Part shown: piece by piece, positions 10,576 to 21,908 of the stretch | How positions within the stretch are numbered: position 1 is the first letter of the stretch | Layout: every line of letters begins with the position of its first letter | Assembly (NCBI GenBank): GCA_030680175.1 | Contig: JAUXWO010000065.1 | Coordinates: forward strand, 1 to 44,084 | Direction of reading: 5' to 3' | DNA from: Vicinamibacterales bacterium | GTDB lineage: Bacteria; Acidobacteriota; Vicinamibacteria; Vicinamibacterales; UBA2999 | DNA length: 44,084 nt | Notes under the pieces: generated by a model | Seen by the model: only the letters and a program-made list of their open reading frames with translations | What the model was told of the DNA's origin: nothing | Databases searched by the model: none | Program-made: the position numbers and the translations under genes

Positions 10576-11868
10576 ATGCGCTACAAGTACTCGAAGTTCG
10601 TTCCCTCGCTGCTCGATGACCTCGACATGGAGCAACTGGTGTCGCGGCTGTCGGACCTGCTCCTGTCGAGCGGGTTCAGCAACCCGTGGGACCCGTCGGA
10701 CGACAGCGACCAGACGATGCAGGCACTGCACGACGCCATCCTGGAGGCGCTGTTCAGCGGCGGCGTCCTGCCGGAGGACGTGCTCAGCCGCCTGCTCGAA
10801 CAGGTCGCGGCGGGCGAGCCGCAGGCGGCGCGCGATCAGATCGAGCAGCTGATCCAGCAGATCATCGACCGGATGCAGGAGTCCGGCTACATCACGCCGG
10901 CGCCCGACCTCGACGCCGAGCGCCAGCGCCGCGAGGCCGGCGCGGGCGAGGGTGAGGGGGCGCCGCCCGAGGACGTGCGGTTCGAGGTCACCGACAAGGC
11001 GCTCGACTTCCTCGGCTATCAGGCGCTGCGCGAACTGCTTGGCGCGCGCGGCCACGGCAGCGCCGGGCGCCACGATACGCGCGACCTCGCCACGGGCATC
11101 GAAGCCAGCGGCGCGCCGAAGCCGTACGAGTTCGGCGACACGCTCAACCTGGACCCGGCCTCGACGATCCTGAACGCCGTGTCACGCGCGCACGAGGATG
11201 GCCGCCCGCTGGTCTCCGAGGGGGCGGATCCCGTCATCGATGTGCAGGCGGCCGACCTGATGGTCGCGCAGGGCGAGTACCAGACGTCGTGCGCGACGGT
11301 GCTGATGCTCGACTGCAGTCACAGCATGATTCTGTACGGCGAGGACCGCTTCACCCCGGCCAAGCGCGTCGCCATGGCGCTCTCGCACCTCATCCGGACG
11401 CAGTTCCCCGGCGACACGCTCCACGCGGTGCTGTTTCACGACTCCGCGGAGGAGATCCGGATCGCCGAACTCGGCCGGGTCCGGGTGGGTCCGTACTACA
11501 CGAACACGCGGGAGGGCCTGAAGCTGGCGCGGCGCATCCTCGAGCGGCAGCGCAAGGACATGCGGCAGATCGTGATGATCACCGACGGGAAGCCCTCGGC
11601 GATCACCCAGGCCGATGGCCGCATCTACAAGAACCCGTTCGGCCTCGACCCGCTCGTGCTCGGCGAGACGTTCGCCGAGGTGTCGGCGTGCGCGCGGGCG
11701 GGCATCATGATCAACACGTTCATGCTCGCCCGGGACTACGACCTCGTCGCGTTCGTCCGCCGCGTCGCGTCGATGTGCCGGGGCAAGGCCTACTTCACAA
11801 CGCCGTACACCCTCGGCGAGTACGTGCTGCAGGACTACATGGACAAGAAGACCCGGACGATTCACTGA
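10576..11868 (+). CDS. VWA-domain protein, partner of the MoxR ATPase
   Basis: The 430-residue protein starts 6 bp after the ATPase stop. The N-terminal ~200 residues are helical and acidic ([20 protein letters not shown], then a [24 protein letters not shown] segment). The C-terminal half is a von Willebrand A domain with a complete MIDAS start, D246-C-S248-H-S250, and a later MITDGKPSA. MoxR-VWA pairs act together as chaperone-like or metal-insertion machines. The client is unknown here, and no cofactor enzyme lies next to them. The stop overlaps the next start codon. Confidence 0.88.
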   Translation: MRYKYSKFVPSLLDDLDMEQLVSRLSDLLLSSGFSNPWDPSDDSDQTMQALHDAILEALFSGGVLPEDVLSRLLEQVAAGEPQAARDQIEQLIQQIIDRMQESGYITPAPDLDAERQRREAGAGEGEGAPPEDVRFEVTDKALDFLGYQALRELLGARGHGSAGRHDTRDLATGIEASGAPKPYEFGDTLNLDPASTILNAVSRAHEDGRPLVSEGADPVIDVQAADLMVAQGEYQTSCATVLMLDCSHSMILYGEDRFTPAKRVAMALSHLIRTQFPGDTLHAVLFHDSAEEIRIAELGRVRVGPYYTNTREGLKLARRILERQRKDMRQIVMITDGKPSAITQADGRIYKNPFGLDPLVLGETFAEVSACARAGIMINTFMLARDYDLVAFVRRVASMCRGKAYFTTPYTLGEYVLQDYMDKKTRTIH

Positions 11869-12515
11869 TGCCCGCCGCCTCGTCGCTCCCGCTGTTTCCG
11901 TTGCCGACGGTCGTGCTGTTCCCGAACGTCTTCCTGCCGCTCCACATCTTCGAGCCGCGCTACCGGCAGATGGTGTCCGATGCGCTGAACGGCGACCGGA
12001 TGATCGGCATCGTGCTGCTCAAGCCGGGCTTCGAAGCGGAGTACGAAGGCCAGCCGGCCGTGTACGACGTGGGCTGCTCGGGCCTCATCACGCATGTGGA
12101 GCGCCTCCCCGAACAGCGCTTCAACATCGTGCTGCGCGGGCTCGAGAAATTCCGGATCGTCGCCGAGGACGACCCGGCCGGGTCGAGCATCACCTACCGG
12201 CGCGGCCTCGTCACGCCGCTCGGCGACCCGCTGCCCGCCGACGCGCGCGATACGCTCACCACCGAGCGCCGCCGCCTCGAGGCGTTGCTGCGTCCCTCCA
12301 TCGACCGCCTCGGCGCCGAGAGCCCGCTCCCCCAGGCCATGCCCGACGATGATCTGGTGAACGCGCTGGCGCAGTACCTGGAGTTCGAGCCGATCGAGAA
12401 GCAGGCGCTGCTCGAGTGCGACGGGCCGCTCGCCCGGTGCCGCGCCATGATCGAGCTGCTCGAGATGAAGGCGCTGCTCGACCAGTTCCAGGGCGGCCCG
12501 AGCGAAATCCACTAG
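11868..12515 (+). CDS. LON substrate-binding domain protein
   Basis: The 215-residue protein is a stand-alone LON N-terminal domain (LPLFPLPTVVLFPNVFLPLHIFEPRYRQM at the start; further family segments IGIVLLKPG and VERLPEQRFNIVLRG) with a helical C-terminus. It has neither the ATPase nor the protease part of Lon. The ATG overlaps the VWA stop (TGATG), so translation is probably coupled. In this operon it may select substrates for the MoxR/VWA pair; this is inference from position only. Confidence 0.9.
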   Translation: MPAASSLPLFPLPTVVLFPNVFLPLHIFEPRYRQMVSDALNGDRMIGIVLLKPGFEAEYEGQPAVYDVGCSGLITHVERLPEQRFNIVLRGLEKFRIVAEDDPAGSSITYRRGLVTPLGDPLPADARDTLTTERRRLEALLRPSIDRLGAESPLPQAMPDDDLVNALAQYLEFEPIEKQALLECDGPLARCRAMIELLEMKALLDQFQGGPSEIH

Positions 12516-12516
12516 C

Positions 12517-12544
12517 GGGGATCAGGGGCCGGGGATCGGGGATC
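12517..12544. repeat. Heptamer array (GGGGATC, 4 units)
   Basis: GGGGATC, AGGGGCC, GGGGATC and GGGGATC are in perfect 7-nt phase and fill most of the 39-bp gap between the convergent LON and YpdA-like genes. Confidence 0.7.
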
Positions 12545-12554
12545 GGGGGCGCCG

Positions 12555-13565
12555 TCAGCCGCCGAAGCGCGCGGCCAGCGTCCTTGCGATCGCCTCGCCG
12601 TGGAACCGGCCGTTCTCGATGAAGATCGAGCCGGTGCGCTTCCCCGCCACCTGGCCGCCGGCGACGAACAGGTTCGGCACGTTGGTCTCGAACGTCTCGG
12701 GGTCGTAGCGCGGCGCCCACGACTCGTCGTCCACCTCCACGCCCGCGCGGCGCAGGAATTCGGGGTCGGCGTGATACCCCGTCAGCAGCAGGACCGCGTC
12801 GGCCGCGATCTCCTCGGTGTGCGACGGCGCGCCTTCACCCGCGGGCGCCACGATCACGCTCGAGGGCCGAATCTCCATGACGCGCGTTTGGAAGCGCGCG
12901 CGGATCGATCCCTCCGCGATCCGGTTCTCGATGTCCGGACGCACCCAGTACTTCACGGAATCGCCGACGGCGCCGTGGCGGTGCACGAGCGTCACGTCCA
13001 CCCCCGCGCGGTAGAGCTCGAGTGCGGCCTCGCACGCGGAGTTCTTGCCCCCGACGACGACCACGCGCTGCCGGTAGTGCGCGTGCGCCTCGCCGTAGAA
13101 GTGCGAGACGTGCGGCAGATCCTCGCCGGGCACGCCGAGCAGGTTGGGGTGCTCGAAGTACCCCATCGCCAGGACCACGGCGCGTGCGTGCCGCGCGCGC
13201 GTGACGCCGCGCGGCGTCCGCGACTCCACCACGAACACCGTGTCGCTGCCGTGCGCCTCCCGCTCGATGCCCGTCACCTCCTCGTGGAGGACGACCTGCA
13301 CCTGGTGCGTGTCGACGACCCTGCGGTAGTAGCGCAGGGCTTCGTCGCGCGTCGGCTTCTCGTAGGGCGACGTCATGGGAAGCCCGCCGATCTCCAGGAG
13401 CTCCGGCGTGGTGAAGAAGACCATCTGCGGGGGGAACCGGTAGATGCCGTCCACGAGCGTCCCACGCTCGAGGACGAGGTGGTCGAGGCCGAGCTGTTTG
13501 GCGGCAATGGCGGTGGCCAGGCCCGAGGGACCCGCGCCCACGATGAGGACATCACGGAGTGACAT
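12555..13565 (-). CDS. YpdA-family FAD-dependent disulfide reductase
   Basis: The 336-residue flavoprotein has an N-terminal FAD-binding motif (DVLIVGAGPSGLATA), a second nucleotide-binding motif (RVVVVGGKNSACEAALELYRAGVDV) with NADPH-type features, and a C-terminal FVAGGQVAGKRTGSIFIENGR segment. Length and motifs match the YpdA group, which in Bacillota reduces bacilliredoxin/bacillithiol disulfide and lacks the CXXC of thioredoxin reductase. No CXXC is seen here either. Start at 13565 lies exactly 6 nt after TATGAT with no ribosome site. Whether this organism makes bacillithiol cannot be judged from the window. Confidence 0.87.
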   Translation of the reverse strand: MSLRDVLIVGAGPSGLATAIAAKQLGLDHLVLERGTLVDGIYRFPPQMVFFTTPELLEIGGLPMTSPYEKPTRDEALRYYRRVVDTHQVQVVLHEEVTGIEREAHGSDTVFVVESRTPRGVTRARHARAVVLAMGYFEHPNLLGVPGEDLPHVSHFYGEAHAHYRQRVVVVGGKNSACEAALELYRAGVDVTLVHRHGAVGDSVKYWVRPDIENRIAEGSIRARFQTRVMEIRPSSVIVAPAGEGAPSHTEEIAADAVLLLTGYHADPEFLRRAGVEVDDESWAPRYDPETFETNVPNLFVAGGQVAGKRTGSIFIENGRFHGEAIARTLAARFGG

Positions 13566-13571
13566 CCGACG

Positions 13572-13577
13572 ATCATA
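13572..13577 (-). promoter_or_regulatory. TATGAT 6 nt before the YpdA-like ATG
   Basis: The minus strand reads TATGAT, six bases (CGTCGG), then ATG. A start at or next to the A of the ATG would give a leaderless message. Confidence 0.5.
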
Positions 13578-13640
13578 CCGGCTCGGGCGCCCGGCCCGCC
13601 GCCCGGCCGGATGGCGCCGGCAGTGGAGCGGGATCTGGCG

Positions 13641-13646
13641 GATAAT
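13641..13646 (+). promoter_or_regulatory. Candidate -10 GATAAT upstream of the VWFA gene
   Basis: GATAAT lies 29 nt before the ATG at 13676; the implied ~23-nt leader contains the ribosome site GGGAGG (13666-13671). Confidence 0.4.
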
Positions 13647-13675
13647 GCCGATCGCGCCACCTTCCGGGAGGTTCG

Positions 13676-16444
13676 ATGCCGCCAGTGCTCGCCGCCCTCG
13701 TCGCGTTGCTGCTGCCGGCCCTCGCGGCCGCGCAGGGGCCGCAGACCCCGGTCTTCCGCACGGGCGTGGAGGTCATCCCGATTGACGTGACGGTGACCGA
13801 CCGCAACGGCCGGCAGGTCACCGACCTGACCGCGGGCGACTTCCAGGTGGAGGTCGACGGCCGGACCAGGCGCGTCATCTCGGCCGAGTACGTCCCGCTC
13901 GTCGACGCCCGCGCCGACGCGGGCGCCCTCGCCGCGCCGGAGCCCGCCGTCTCCTACGCCACCAGCAACGTGACCGCCGGGCAGCACGGCCGCCTGATCA
14001 TGGTGCTTGTCGATCAGGGCAACATCCGGATCGGGGCCGCGCGCTCCGTGATGGCGAGCGCCGTGAAGTTCCTCGACCGGCTCGCGCCCGCGGACCGCGT
14101 GGCGGTGGTCGCCATCCCCGGCCCCGGGGTTCTCGTGGACTTCACGACCGAACACTTCCGCGCGCGCGAGGCGCTGCTCCGCATCGCCGGCTTGTACTCG
14201 CCCTTCAAGAAGCGCTTCAACATCAGCCTGACCGAGGCGTTCGCGGTCACCCAGAACCGCGATGCGCGCATCATCCAGACGCTCATCCTCCGGGAGTGCG
14301 GCGCGTTCCTCGGCACGTCCGAGGCCGAGCGGTGCGAGCGCGAGGTCGAGCAGGAAGCGGCCGAGCTGATGTTCCACCAGCGCGATCAGACGAGCAACTC
14401 GATCCGCGGCATGCGCGAGGTCTTCCGCAGCCTGCGCGCGGTGGACACGCCGAAGTCCGTCATCCTGGTCTCGGAGGGGCTCGTCCTCGATGGCCTGGGC
14501 GGCGAGATCGACGAACTGGCGGCCATGGCGGCCGATGCACGGGCCAGCCTGGACGTGCTGTTGCTGGACGTCCCGCTCTTCGACGCCTCGCAGGCGCAGC
14601 TGCCGCCGACGGCGCGCGAGGACCGCGACCTCCGCGAACTCGGCCTCGAGATGCTGTCGGGCATGGCGCGCGGCGGGCTCTACCGCATCGCCACGACGGC
14701 CGACTACGCGTTCGACCGCATTCAGCACGCCATGGCCGGCTACTACCTGCTCGGGCTCGAGGCGGGTCCGTCCGATCGAGACGGCCGCCGCCACCAGATC
14801 CGCGTGCGCAGCCCGCGCCGGAACCTGACCATCTACTCGCGCCGCGGCTTCCTCGCGCCGAGCGGTCCCGCGGTCACGTCGGCCGACGAGGCCGTGGCGC
14901 GCGCCTTGCGCGCGCCCCTCACGATGACGGACATGCCGCTGCGGCTGTCCACCTGGACCTACAAGGAAGCCGGCACGGCGCGCGTCCGACTCCTGTTTGC
15001 CGTCGAGATCGAGCGGACGACGGATCAGCCGCTCGACTACATGACCGGTCTCGCCGTCATCGACACGACGGACGGGCAGGCCGTGGCCGCGAGCGTCGAG
15101 ACCCGGACGCTCGCCGTCGATCGCGGGGATGCCGGTCTCGCCACCTACGCGGGCGCCCTCACGCTCGATCCAGGGGTCTACCGCGTGCGCTTCGCCGCGG
15201 CGGACCATGAGGGACGCGTCGGCAGCGTGGACCGCGAGGTGCAGGCCTGGCACATGGGCGACGAGGACCTCGCGCTCGGCGACCTGCTGCTCGCGCCGGC
15301 GCCCGACGATGACCGCACGTCGCTGGCGCCGATGGTCGAGCCCCGTGTGCACAATCACCAGCTCGTGGCGCTCACGGAGATCTACGGGACCTCCGAGTCG
15401 CGCCTCGACAGCCTCCAGGCCCGGCTCGACGTCGTGCGTGATGAGACGAGCGCGCCCATCGCCAGCCTCCCCATGCAGCTCGGCCTCGGCGACACCGCCG
15501 AGGTGCGCACGGCGCAGGCGCATCTCGACACGAGCGCCCTGCCGCCGGGCCGCTACCTCGCGCGCGTGACGGTGAGCGAGGGCGGCATGCCCCGCGGAGA
15601 CCTCGTGCGCCCGTTTCGTGTGATGCCGCGCGGCGCCACGGCCCTGCCGGTCGCGGGCCGCGGCGGGGCGCGGGAGGTCCACGCCGCGCTGATCGCCTCG
15701 CTGCCGCCCTTCGAGCGCGACGAGGTGCTCATCCCCGCCGTGCTCGAATCCGTCTGGCAGGCCACCGCGGAGGGGAGATCGCCCGAGGTGCAGGCGGCCG
15801 TCAATGACGCGCGCCAGGGGCGCTACGGGGCCGGCGCCATGGCGGCGTTCGAGGCGGGCGACCAGATGGTGGCGGCGTTCCTCCGTGGCGTCGAGCTCTT
15901 CACCAGCGGCCAGCTGCCGCAGGCGGCCGTCCAGCTGCAGAACGCCATGGGGATGGCGCCGTCATTCGCGCCCGCGCGCCTCTTCCTCGGCGCCAGCCTC
16001 GCCGCCGCCAGCCGCCACCGCGAAGCGGCGGGGCTGTTCACGTCGGTCCCTTCGACGAGCCTCGCGGCGCCCGCCATCGGCCGGCTCGCCGGCGACGCGT
16101 GGCTGCGCGCCGGGGAGGCGCCGCACGCCATCGCCCCGCTGCAGCGCGCGGCCGCGCCCGGTGACGATCTGCGCGCCGTGCGCGCGCTCGGGCTGGCCTA
16201 CATCGTGACGGACGCCTTCGACGACGGCCTTCCCCTGCTCGCCCGCTACCTCGAGGCGCATCCCGACGATGAGTGGGCGCTGCTCGGGGCGCTCTACGGG
16301 GTCTACGCGCGGCACCTCGACTCGGCGGCGCCGCCCTCGGCTGACGACCGCGCACGCGCGGCCCAGTGGGCACGCGCCTACCGGGCGGCCGGCGGCGCGA
16401 TGGCCGGCCTGGTCGACGCGTGGATGGACTACATGGACAGATAG
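13676..16444 (+). CDS. VWFA-related Acidobacterial domain protein with C-terminal TPR
   Basis: The 922-residue secreted protein has a short signal peptide (MPPVLAALVALLLPALAAAQ). The Acidobacterial VWFA-related N-domain (VEVIPIDVTVTDRNGRQVTDLTAGDFQVEVDG, split across ~33-62) comes next, followed by a VWA-like domain (~100-310) with VMVLVDQGNI-type and SVILVSEGL strands. The middle has beta-rich repeats around SYYLLGLEAGP-like and DMPLRLSTWTY segments. The last ~200 residues are TPR-like helical pairs (for example FTSGQLPQAAVQLQNAMGMAPSFAPARLFLG). The usual MIDAS DXSXS is replaced by DQGNI, so metal binding is doubtful. It belongs to the large paralogous family typical of Acidobacteriota, whose function is unknown. 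The stop codon lies inside the following GATC-rich repeat. Confidence 0.88.
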   Translation: MPPVLAALVALLLPALAAAQGPQTPVFRTGVEVIPIDVTVTDRNGRQVTDLTAGDFQVEVDGRTRRVISAEYVPLVDARADAGALAAPEPAVSYATSNVTAGQHGRLIMVLVDQGNIRIGAARSVMASAVKFLDRLAPADRVAVVAIPGPGVLVDFTTEHFRAREALLRIAGLYSPFKKRFNISLTEAFAVTQNRDARIIQTLILRECGAFLGTSEAERCEREVEQEAAELMFHQRDQTSNSIRGMREVFRSLRAVDTPKSVILVSEGLVLDGLGGEIDELAAMAADARASLDVLLLDVPLFDASQAQLPPTAREDRDLRELGLEMLSGMARGGLYRIATTADYAFDRIQHAMAGYYLLGLEAGPSDRDGRRHQIRVRSPRRNLTIYSRRGFLAPSGPAVTSADEAVARALRAPLTMTDMPLRLSTWTYKEAGTARVRLLFAVEIERTTDQPLDYMTGLAVIDTTDGQAVAASVETRTLAVDRGDAGLATYAGALTLDPGVYRVRFAAADHEGRVGSVDREVQAWHMGDEDLALGDLLLAPAPDDDRTSLAPMVEPRVHNHQLVALTEIYGTSESRLDSLQARLDVVRDETSAPIASLPMQLGLGDTAEVRTAQAHLDTSALPPGRYLARVTVSEGGMPRGDLVRPFRVMPRGATALPVAGRGGAREVHAALIASLPPFERDEVLIPAVLESVWQATAEGRSPEVQAAVNDARQGRYGAGAMAAFEAGDQMVAAFLRGVELFTSGQLPQAAVQLQNAMGMAPSFAPARLFLGASLAAASRHREAAGLFTSVPSTSLAAPAIGRLAGDAWLRAGEAPHAIAPLQRAAAPGDDLRAVRALGLAYIVTDAFDDGLPLLARYLEAHPDDEWALLGALYGVYARHLDSAAPPSADDRARAAQWARAYRAAGGAMAGLVDAWMDYMDR

Positions 16445-16611
16445 ATCACGAGATCTGCTGATCTCGTGATCTCGTGATGTGGTGATGGGATGCTCGATGT
16501 CAGGATCTGGTGATCTATCTGGCGATCTGGTGATCTGGTGATCTATCTCGTGATCTGGTGATCTGGTGATCTATCTCGTGATCTGGTGATCTACCTGGTG
16601 ATCTATCTGGC
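16439..16611. repeat. GATC-rich octamer tandem array
   Basis: The whole gap between two convergent genes is made of degenerate ATCTSGTG octamers with occasional 4-nt (ATCT) additions, and holds 15 GATC sites in ~170 bp. The array begins with AGATAGATCAC on the plus strand and ends with the same word read from the minus strand. The TAG stop codons of both flanking genes (16442-16444 plus; 16605-16603 minus) therefore lie in the repeat word. Confidence 0.9.
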
Positions 16612-18225
16612 GTTCTCTCCCGCCATCTGCCGGGCGTGGCGCAGTTCGGGACGATCGCTGGCGCCCTCGCCCACGACCTCGAGCAGCTGCCGATAGAAGC
16701 GTGCCGCGGTGGCCGCATCACCGGCGGCCTCGGCCGCGCGGCCCGCGCCGTAGAGCCCGCGGAAGCGATTCGGCTCCTTCGCCACCGTGGCCTCGAACGC
16801 CGCCAGCGCCTCGCGCGGCTGGCCGGCCTCGAGCAGCATGTAGCCGAGCAGCTCGCGGGCGGGCGCCAGCGGACCCGGGGACACGGCCGCCTTGTCGGTG
16901 CCGTCCTCGGCCTCGGCGGCGGCGCGTAACTGCGCCAGCCCCTCGTCGCGCCGGCCTTCGGCAAAGGCCACCCACGCGAGCGCCACGCGCCGCTGGATGT
17001 CGACCTGCTCGGCCCAGTACGCATCCGGCTGCGCGATCAGCCGGTCGCGCAGTTCGGCGAGACGGGCGATGTCGGCGGCCGCCGCCTTCGGCGCGCCGCT
17101 GCGCGCGGCGCCCAGCGCGCGGGCGAAGTGCGTCATCGCCTCCGTGTACGGCGTGCTCGCGCTCCGCACCGGCAGCGCCGCCGCCTCGGTCCACGCGCCG
17201 CGCTCGAGCGCGTAACGCGCGGGAATCGCGGCCGCCGCGAACGCCCCGGCGCCGGTCGCGCCGATCGCGATCCCCTCGGCGCTGCCCGCAAGCGTCATCG
17301 CCACGTCACGCACGCGGCTGGCCTCGCCGTCCTGCGCGAGCTGCAGGTACGCGTAGGTCTGGTAGTCGAGCGCATGCAGTTCCTCACCCGCACCGCTGCT
17401 CTTCCGCGCGGCCTCGGCCGAGCGGCGATTCGTCTCGATGGACTCGCGCCAGGAGCCGACCCGTGTGAAGGTGTGCGACGGCATGTGGAGCGCGTGCGGG
17501 ACGGCCGGCGCGAGCGAGGCGTAGCGGCGTGCGGCGTCGAGCGCCTTGTCGGCCAGCGGCGGGTGATCGTAGGCGTGGATGATGTAGTGCGCGAGGCCGG
17601 GATGGCTCGGGTGCTCACGGAAGAGCGGCTCGAGGATCTCGGCGGCCTTCAGCTGCTGCGCGTAGGTCTTGTCGCTCGGCACGGCCGTCTGGTTCACGGC
17701 GAGCGCGTAGAAGATCCGCGCCTCCATGTCGTCCGGGAAATCGCGCGTGAGCTGCGCCATCCCCTGCTCGTAGGCCACCGTCCGCGCGCGCTGCGTGCCG
17801 GGCTCGCTGCTCGTGAAGAGCGCGGCGGCCGCGGTGATATAGGCGCGTTCGCGCGGCGTCGGCGAGCCGGTGGCCTGAGCCGCGTCGATCGCGGCGCGGC
17901 CGCCCTGGACCTGCGGCGGCGTCTTCAGGCCGCCGAACGGGTTGCCCCACTGGCTGAGCGCCAGGCCCCAGTGCGCCATGGCACACGCGGGATCCGTCTT
18001 CAGCACCCCCTCGAAGGCCGCCGCGGCCTGCGGGAACCAGAAGGAATGGAGCAACGCGACGCCGCGATTGAACTCGCCGGCCGTCGCGGCCGCGCAGGAG
18101 GTCTCGAATCGCACGTGGGCGCTCCCCACCTCGTCAGGTGACCCGGCGGGATGGTGCTCGTGCTGCGCCGCAGCCGGCACCGCGATCCACACACACGCTA
18201 CAGCCGCGATCAGTGTTCGATGCAT
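16603..18225 (-). CDS. Exported TPR-repeat protein
   Basis: The 540-residue protein has a signal peptide (MHRTLIAAVACVWIAVPAAAQ) followed by a His-rich start (HEHHPAG). TPR-like helices run throughout: FNRGVALLHSFWFPQAAAAFEGVLKTDPACAMAHWGLALS (in parts, ~55-95) and, near the end, EAGQPREALAAFEATVAKEPNRFRGLYGAGRAAEAAGDAATAARFY. It is probably periplasmic or surface-attached and binds partner proteins; no enzymatic motif is visible. The ATG at 18225 is preceded by GAGG. The final codons AGA TAG are the word of the adjoining octamer repeat. Confidence 0.82.
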   Translation of the reverse strand: MHRTLIAAVACVWIAVPAAAQHEHHPAGSPDEVGSAHVRFETSCAAATAGEFNRGVALLHSFWFPQAAAAFEGVLKTDPACAMAHWGLALSQWGNPFGGLKTPPQVQGGRAAIDAAQATGSPTPRERAYITAAAALFTSSEPGTQRARTVAYEQGMAQLTRDFPDDMEARIFYALAVNQTAVPSDKTYAQQLKAAEILEPLFREHPSHPGLAHYIIHAYDHPPLADKALDAARRYASLAPAVPHALHMPSHTFTRVGSWRESIETNRRSAEAARKSSGAGEELHALDYQTYAYLQLAQDGEASRVRDVAMTLAGSAEGIAIGATGAGAFAAAAIPARYALERGAWTEAAALPVRSASTPYTEAMTHFARALGAARSGAPKAAAADIARLAELRDRLIAQPDAYWAEQVDIQRRVALAWVAFAEGRRDEGLAQLRAAAEAEDGTDKAAVSPGPLAPARELLGYMLLEAGQPREALAAFEATVAKEPNRFRGLYGAGRAAEAAGDAATAARFYRQLLEVVGEGASDRPELRHARQMAGENAR

Positions 18226-18235
18226 GGCGTCCTCA

Positions 18236-18277
18236 GTTCATGGTTTACAGTTCACCGTTCAACGTTCCACGTTCACC
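18236..18277. repeat. Heptamer array (GTTCAMC, 6 units)
   Basis: GTTCATG, GTTTACA, GTTCACC, GTTCAAC, GTTCCAC and GTTCACC are in perfect 7-nt phase between the amidohydrolase stop and the TPR protein start. Confidence 0.8.
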
Positions 18278-18292
18278 GGTCCGGCTGGCGCA

Positions 18293-19543
18293 CTACTGCC
18301 GGCCGAAGTTGAGGCGGTCGAGGCCGATGCGGCCGTTGCTGATGACGAGCAGGGGGTCGCGCAGCGTGGACGGCTCCTCGAGCGGATTGCGCTCGACGAC
18401 CAGCAGGTCGGCCTCGAAGCCGCTCTCCACGGCGCCGATCTGGCGCTCGAGGCGCAGCATCTCGGCGGCGGTGGCCGTCGCCGCCTGGAGGGCGGCCAGC
18501 GGCGTCAGGCCCACGTCAATCAGGCGGAGGATCTCGGTGGACACGCGCGCGACGCTGGCCGGGCCGTACCCGGTGTCGGCGCCCGTGACGATCTTCACCC
18601 CGCGCGCCTGCGCACGCAGGATCGTCTCGCGCAGCCGCGGCAGCATGTGCCCGCCGCGCAACTGCAGGTCGCGGTGGTCGTAGTCGCCGCCCACTTCGGC
18701 GAGATCGTGCACGATGTCGATGGTCGGGACGAAGTAGGTGCCCTGACTGGCCATCAGGTCCAGCGCCTCGTCCGGCAGGTACGTACCGTGCTCGATGCTG
18801 CGCACGCCGGCCTTGACGGCCGCGAGCGCCCCCTCGGCGCCGTGGGCATGCGCCATCACCGGCACCTGCTTCGTCGCGGCCTCCGCGACGATCGCGCGGA
18901 TCTCGGCCTCGGTGAAGACCTGCTTGCGGGGGTCCGTGTCAGGCAGCCCGGCGCGCTCGGTGCCCGACGTCTTGATCCAGTCCACGCCATGCGCCAGGTT
19001 GGCGCGCACGACCTGCCGCAACACGTCGACGCTCGGCGGCGCCCCGAAGAGCGCGGCCGGCAGCGACGGGTCCACGAGGAACGCATCCTCGCCGAGCCCG
19101 CCGCGCACGTGATACCCCGTCGCCAGCACATCAGGGCCGATCACCAGCCCCTGCCGCACCATCTCGCGCAGGCCGACGTCCACCCACATCTGCGCGCCCG
19201 CGCTCCGCACCGTCGTCACGCCGCTTTCGAGCGCGGTGCGCAGCGCGCGCGCGTTGGCGACATGCACGTGCGCGTCGATCAGACCGGGGAGCAGGTGGCG
19301 TCCGCGCAGATCGAACACCGTCGCGCCGGCGGCCGCGGGGGCCCCGGCCTCGAGGGCCGCAATGCGGCCCTCCCGCAGGTGCACGGTCATGTTCCGCTGC
19401 AGGCTGCCGTCCCGCACGTTGACGAGGGTCGCGTTCAGGAGGGAGACCGGCGCCTGGGCGGGCGCGCGCTGCGCCCCGAGCGGCAGCGCCGCCACGCCCA
19501 GCGCGCCAAGGACCGACACCCATGCCACGACTCTGCGACCCAC
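18293..19543 (-). CDS. Exported amidohydrolase family protein
   Basis: The 416-residue metal-dependent hydrolase has a signal peptide (GTG start, then GRRVVAWVSVLGALGVAALPLGAQ). The beta-sandwich part gives way to the metal-binding HLLPGLIDAHVHV, followed by VMAHAHGAEGALAAVKAGVRSIEHGTYL (metal His) and KIVTGADTGYGP (catalytic Asp). ADLLVVERNPLEE in the C-terminal beta part completes the family layout. It is close to the imidazolonepropionase/Xaa-Pro dipeptidase-like amidohydrolases often secreted by Acidobacteriota; the substrate is unknown. The GTG at 19543 is chosen because GGAAGGAGG lies 5 nt upstream and no ATG is in frame nearby. Confidence 0.88.
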   Translation of the reverse strand: MGRRVVAWVSVLGALGVAALPLGAQRAPAQAPVSLLNATLVNVRDGSLQRNMTVHLREGRIAALEAGAPAAAGATVFDLRGRHLLPGLIDAHVHVANARALRTALESGVTTVRSAGAQMWVDVGLREMVRQGLVIGPDVLATGYHVRGGLGEDAFLVDPSLPAALFGAPPSVDVLRQVVRANLAHGVDWIKTSGTERAGLPDTDPRKQVFTEAEIRAIVAEAATKQVPVMAHAHGAEGALAAVKAGVRSIEHGTYLPDEALDLMASQGTYFVPTIDIVHDLAEVGGDYDHRDLQLRGGHMLPRLRETILRAQARGVKIVTGADTGYGPASVARVSTEILRLIDVGLTPLAALQAATATAAEMLRLERQIGAVESGFEADLLVVERNPLEEPSTLRDPLLVISNGRIGLDRLNFGRQ

Positions 19544-19828
19544 GCGCCCCTCCTTCCGCCCGCGGTGGCAGGCGTCTCGCGTCCAAGGGTAACCCCAGAC
19601 CGCACGGGACCCCAAGCCCATCCGTGCCGGCGGGTGGGAATGCCGACCGCATCCCCCTGAGATGACCATCCAGGCCCCGCTCCTGCCCATTCGGCGCCAC
19701 CCCGCTCCCGTTCTCCGAAACCCTGCAACCGTACGTGTGCCGGTCCGTAAACTGACGTGAACAGGGTTTCCGCCCCACGGGCCCCCTGTATCGCCCGCCC
19801 GGGCGATGTCGACAAAGGAGTGTCGCTG

Positions 19829-21907
<2,079 letters not shown>

Positions 21908-21908
21908 G

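Noticed and set aside
16439-16611. Replication origin suggested by the GATC cluster
   Set aside because: No DnaA boxes, no AT-rich unwinding region and no dnaA/dnaN neighbours; the GATC sites follow from a simple tandem repeat.
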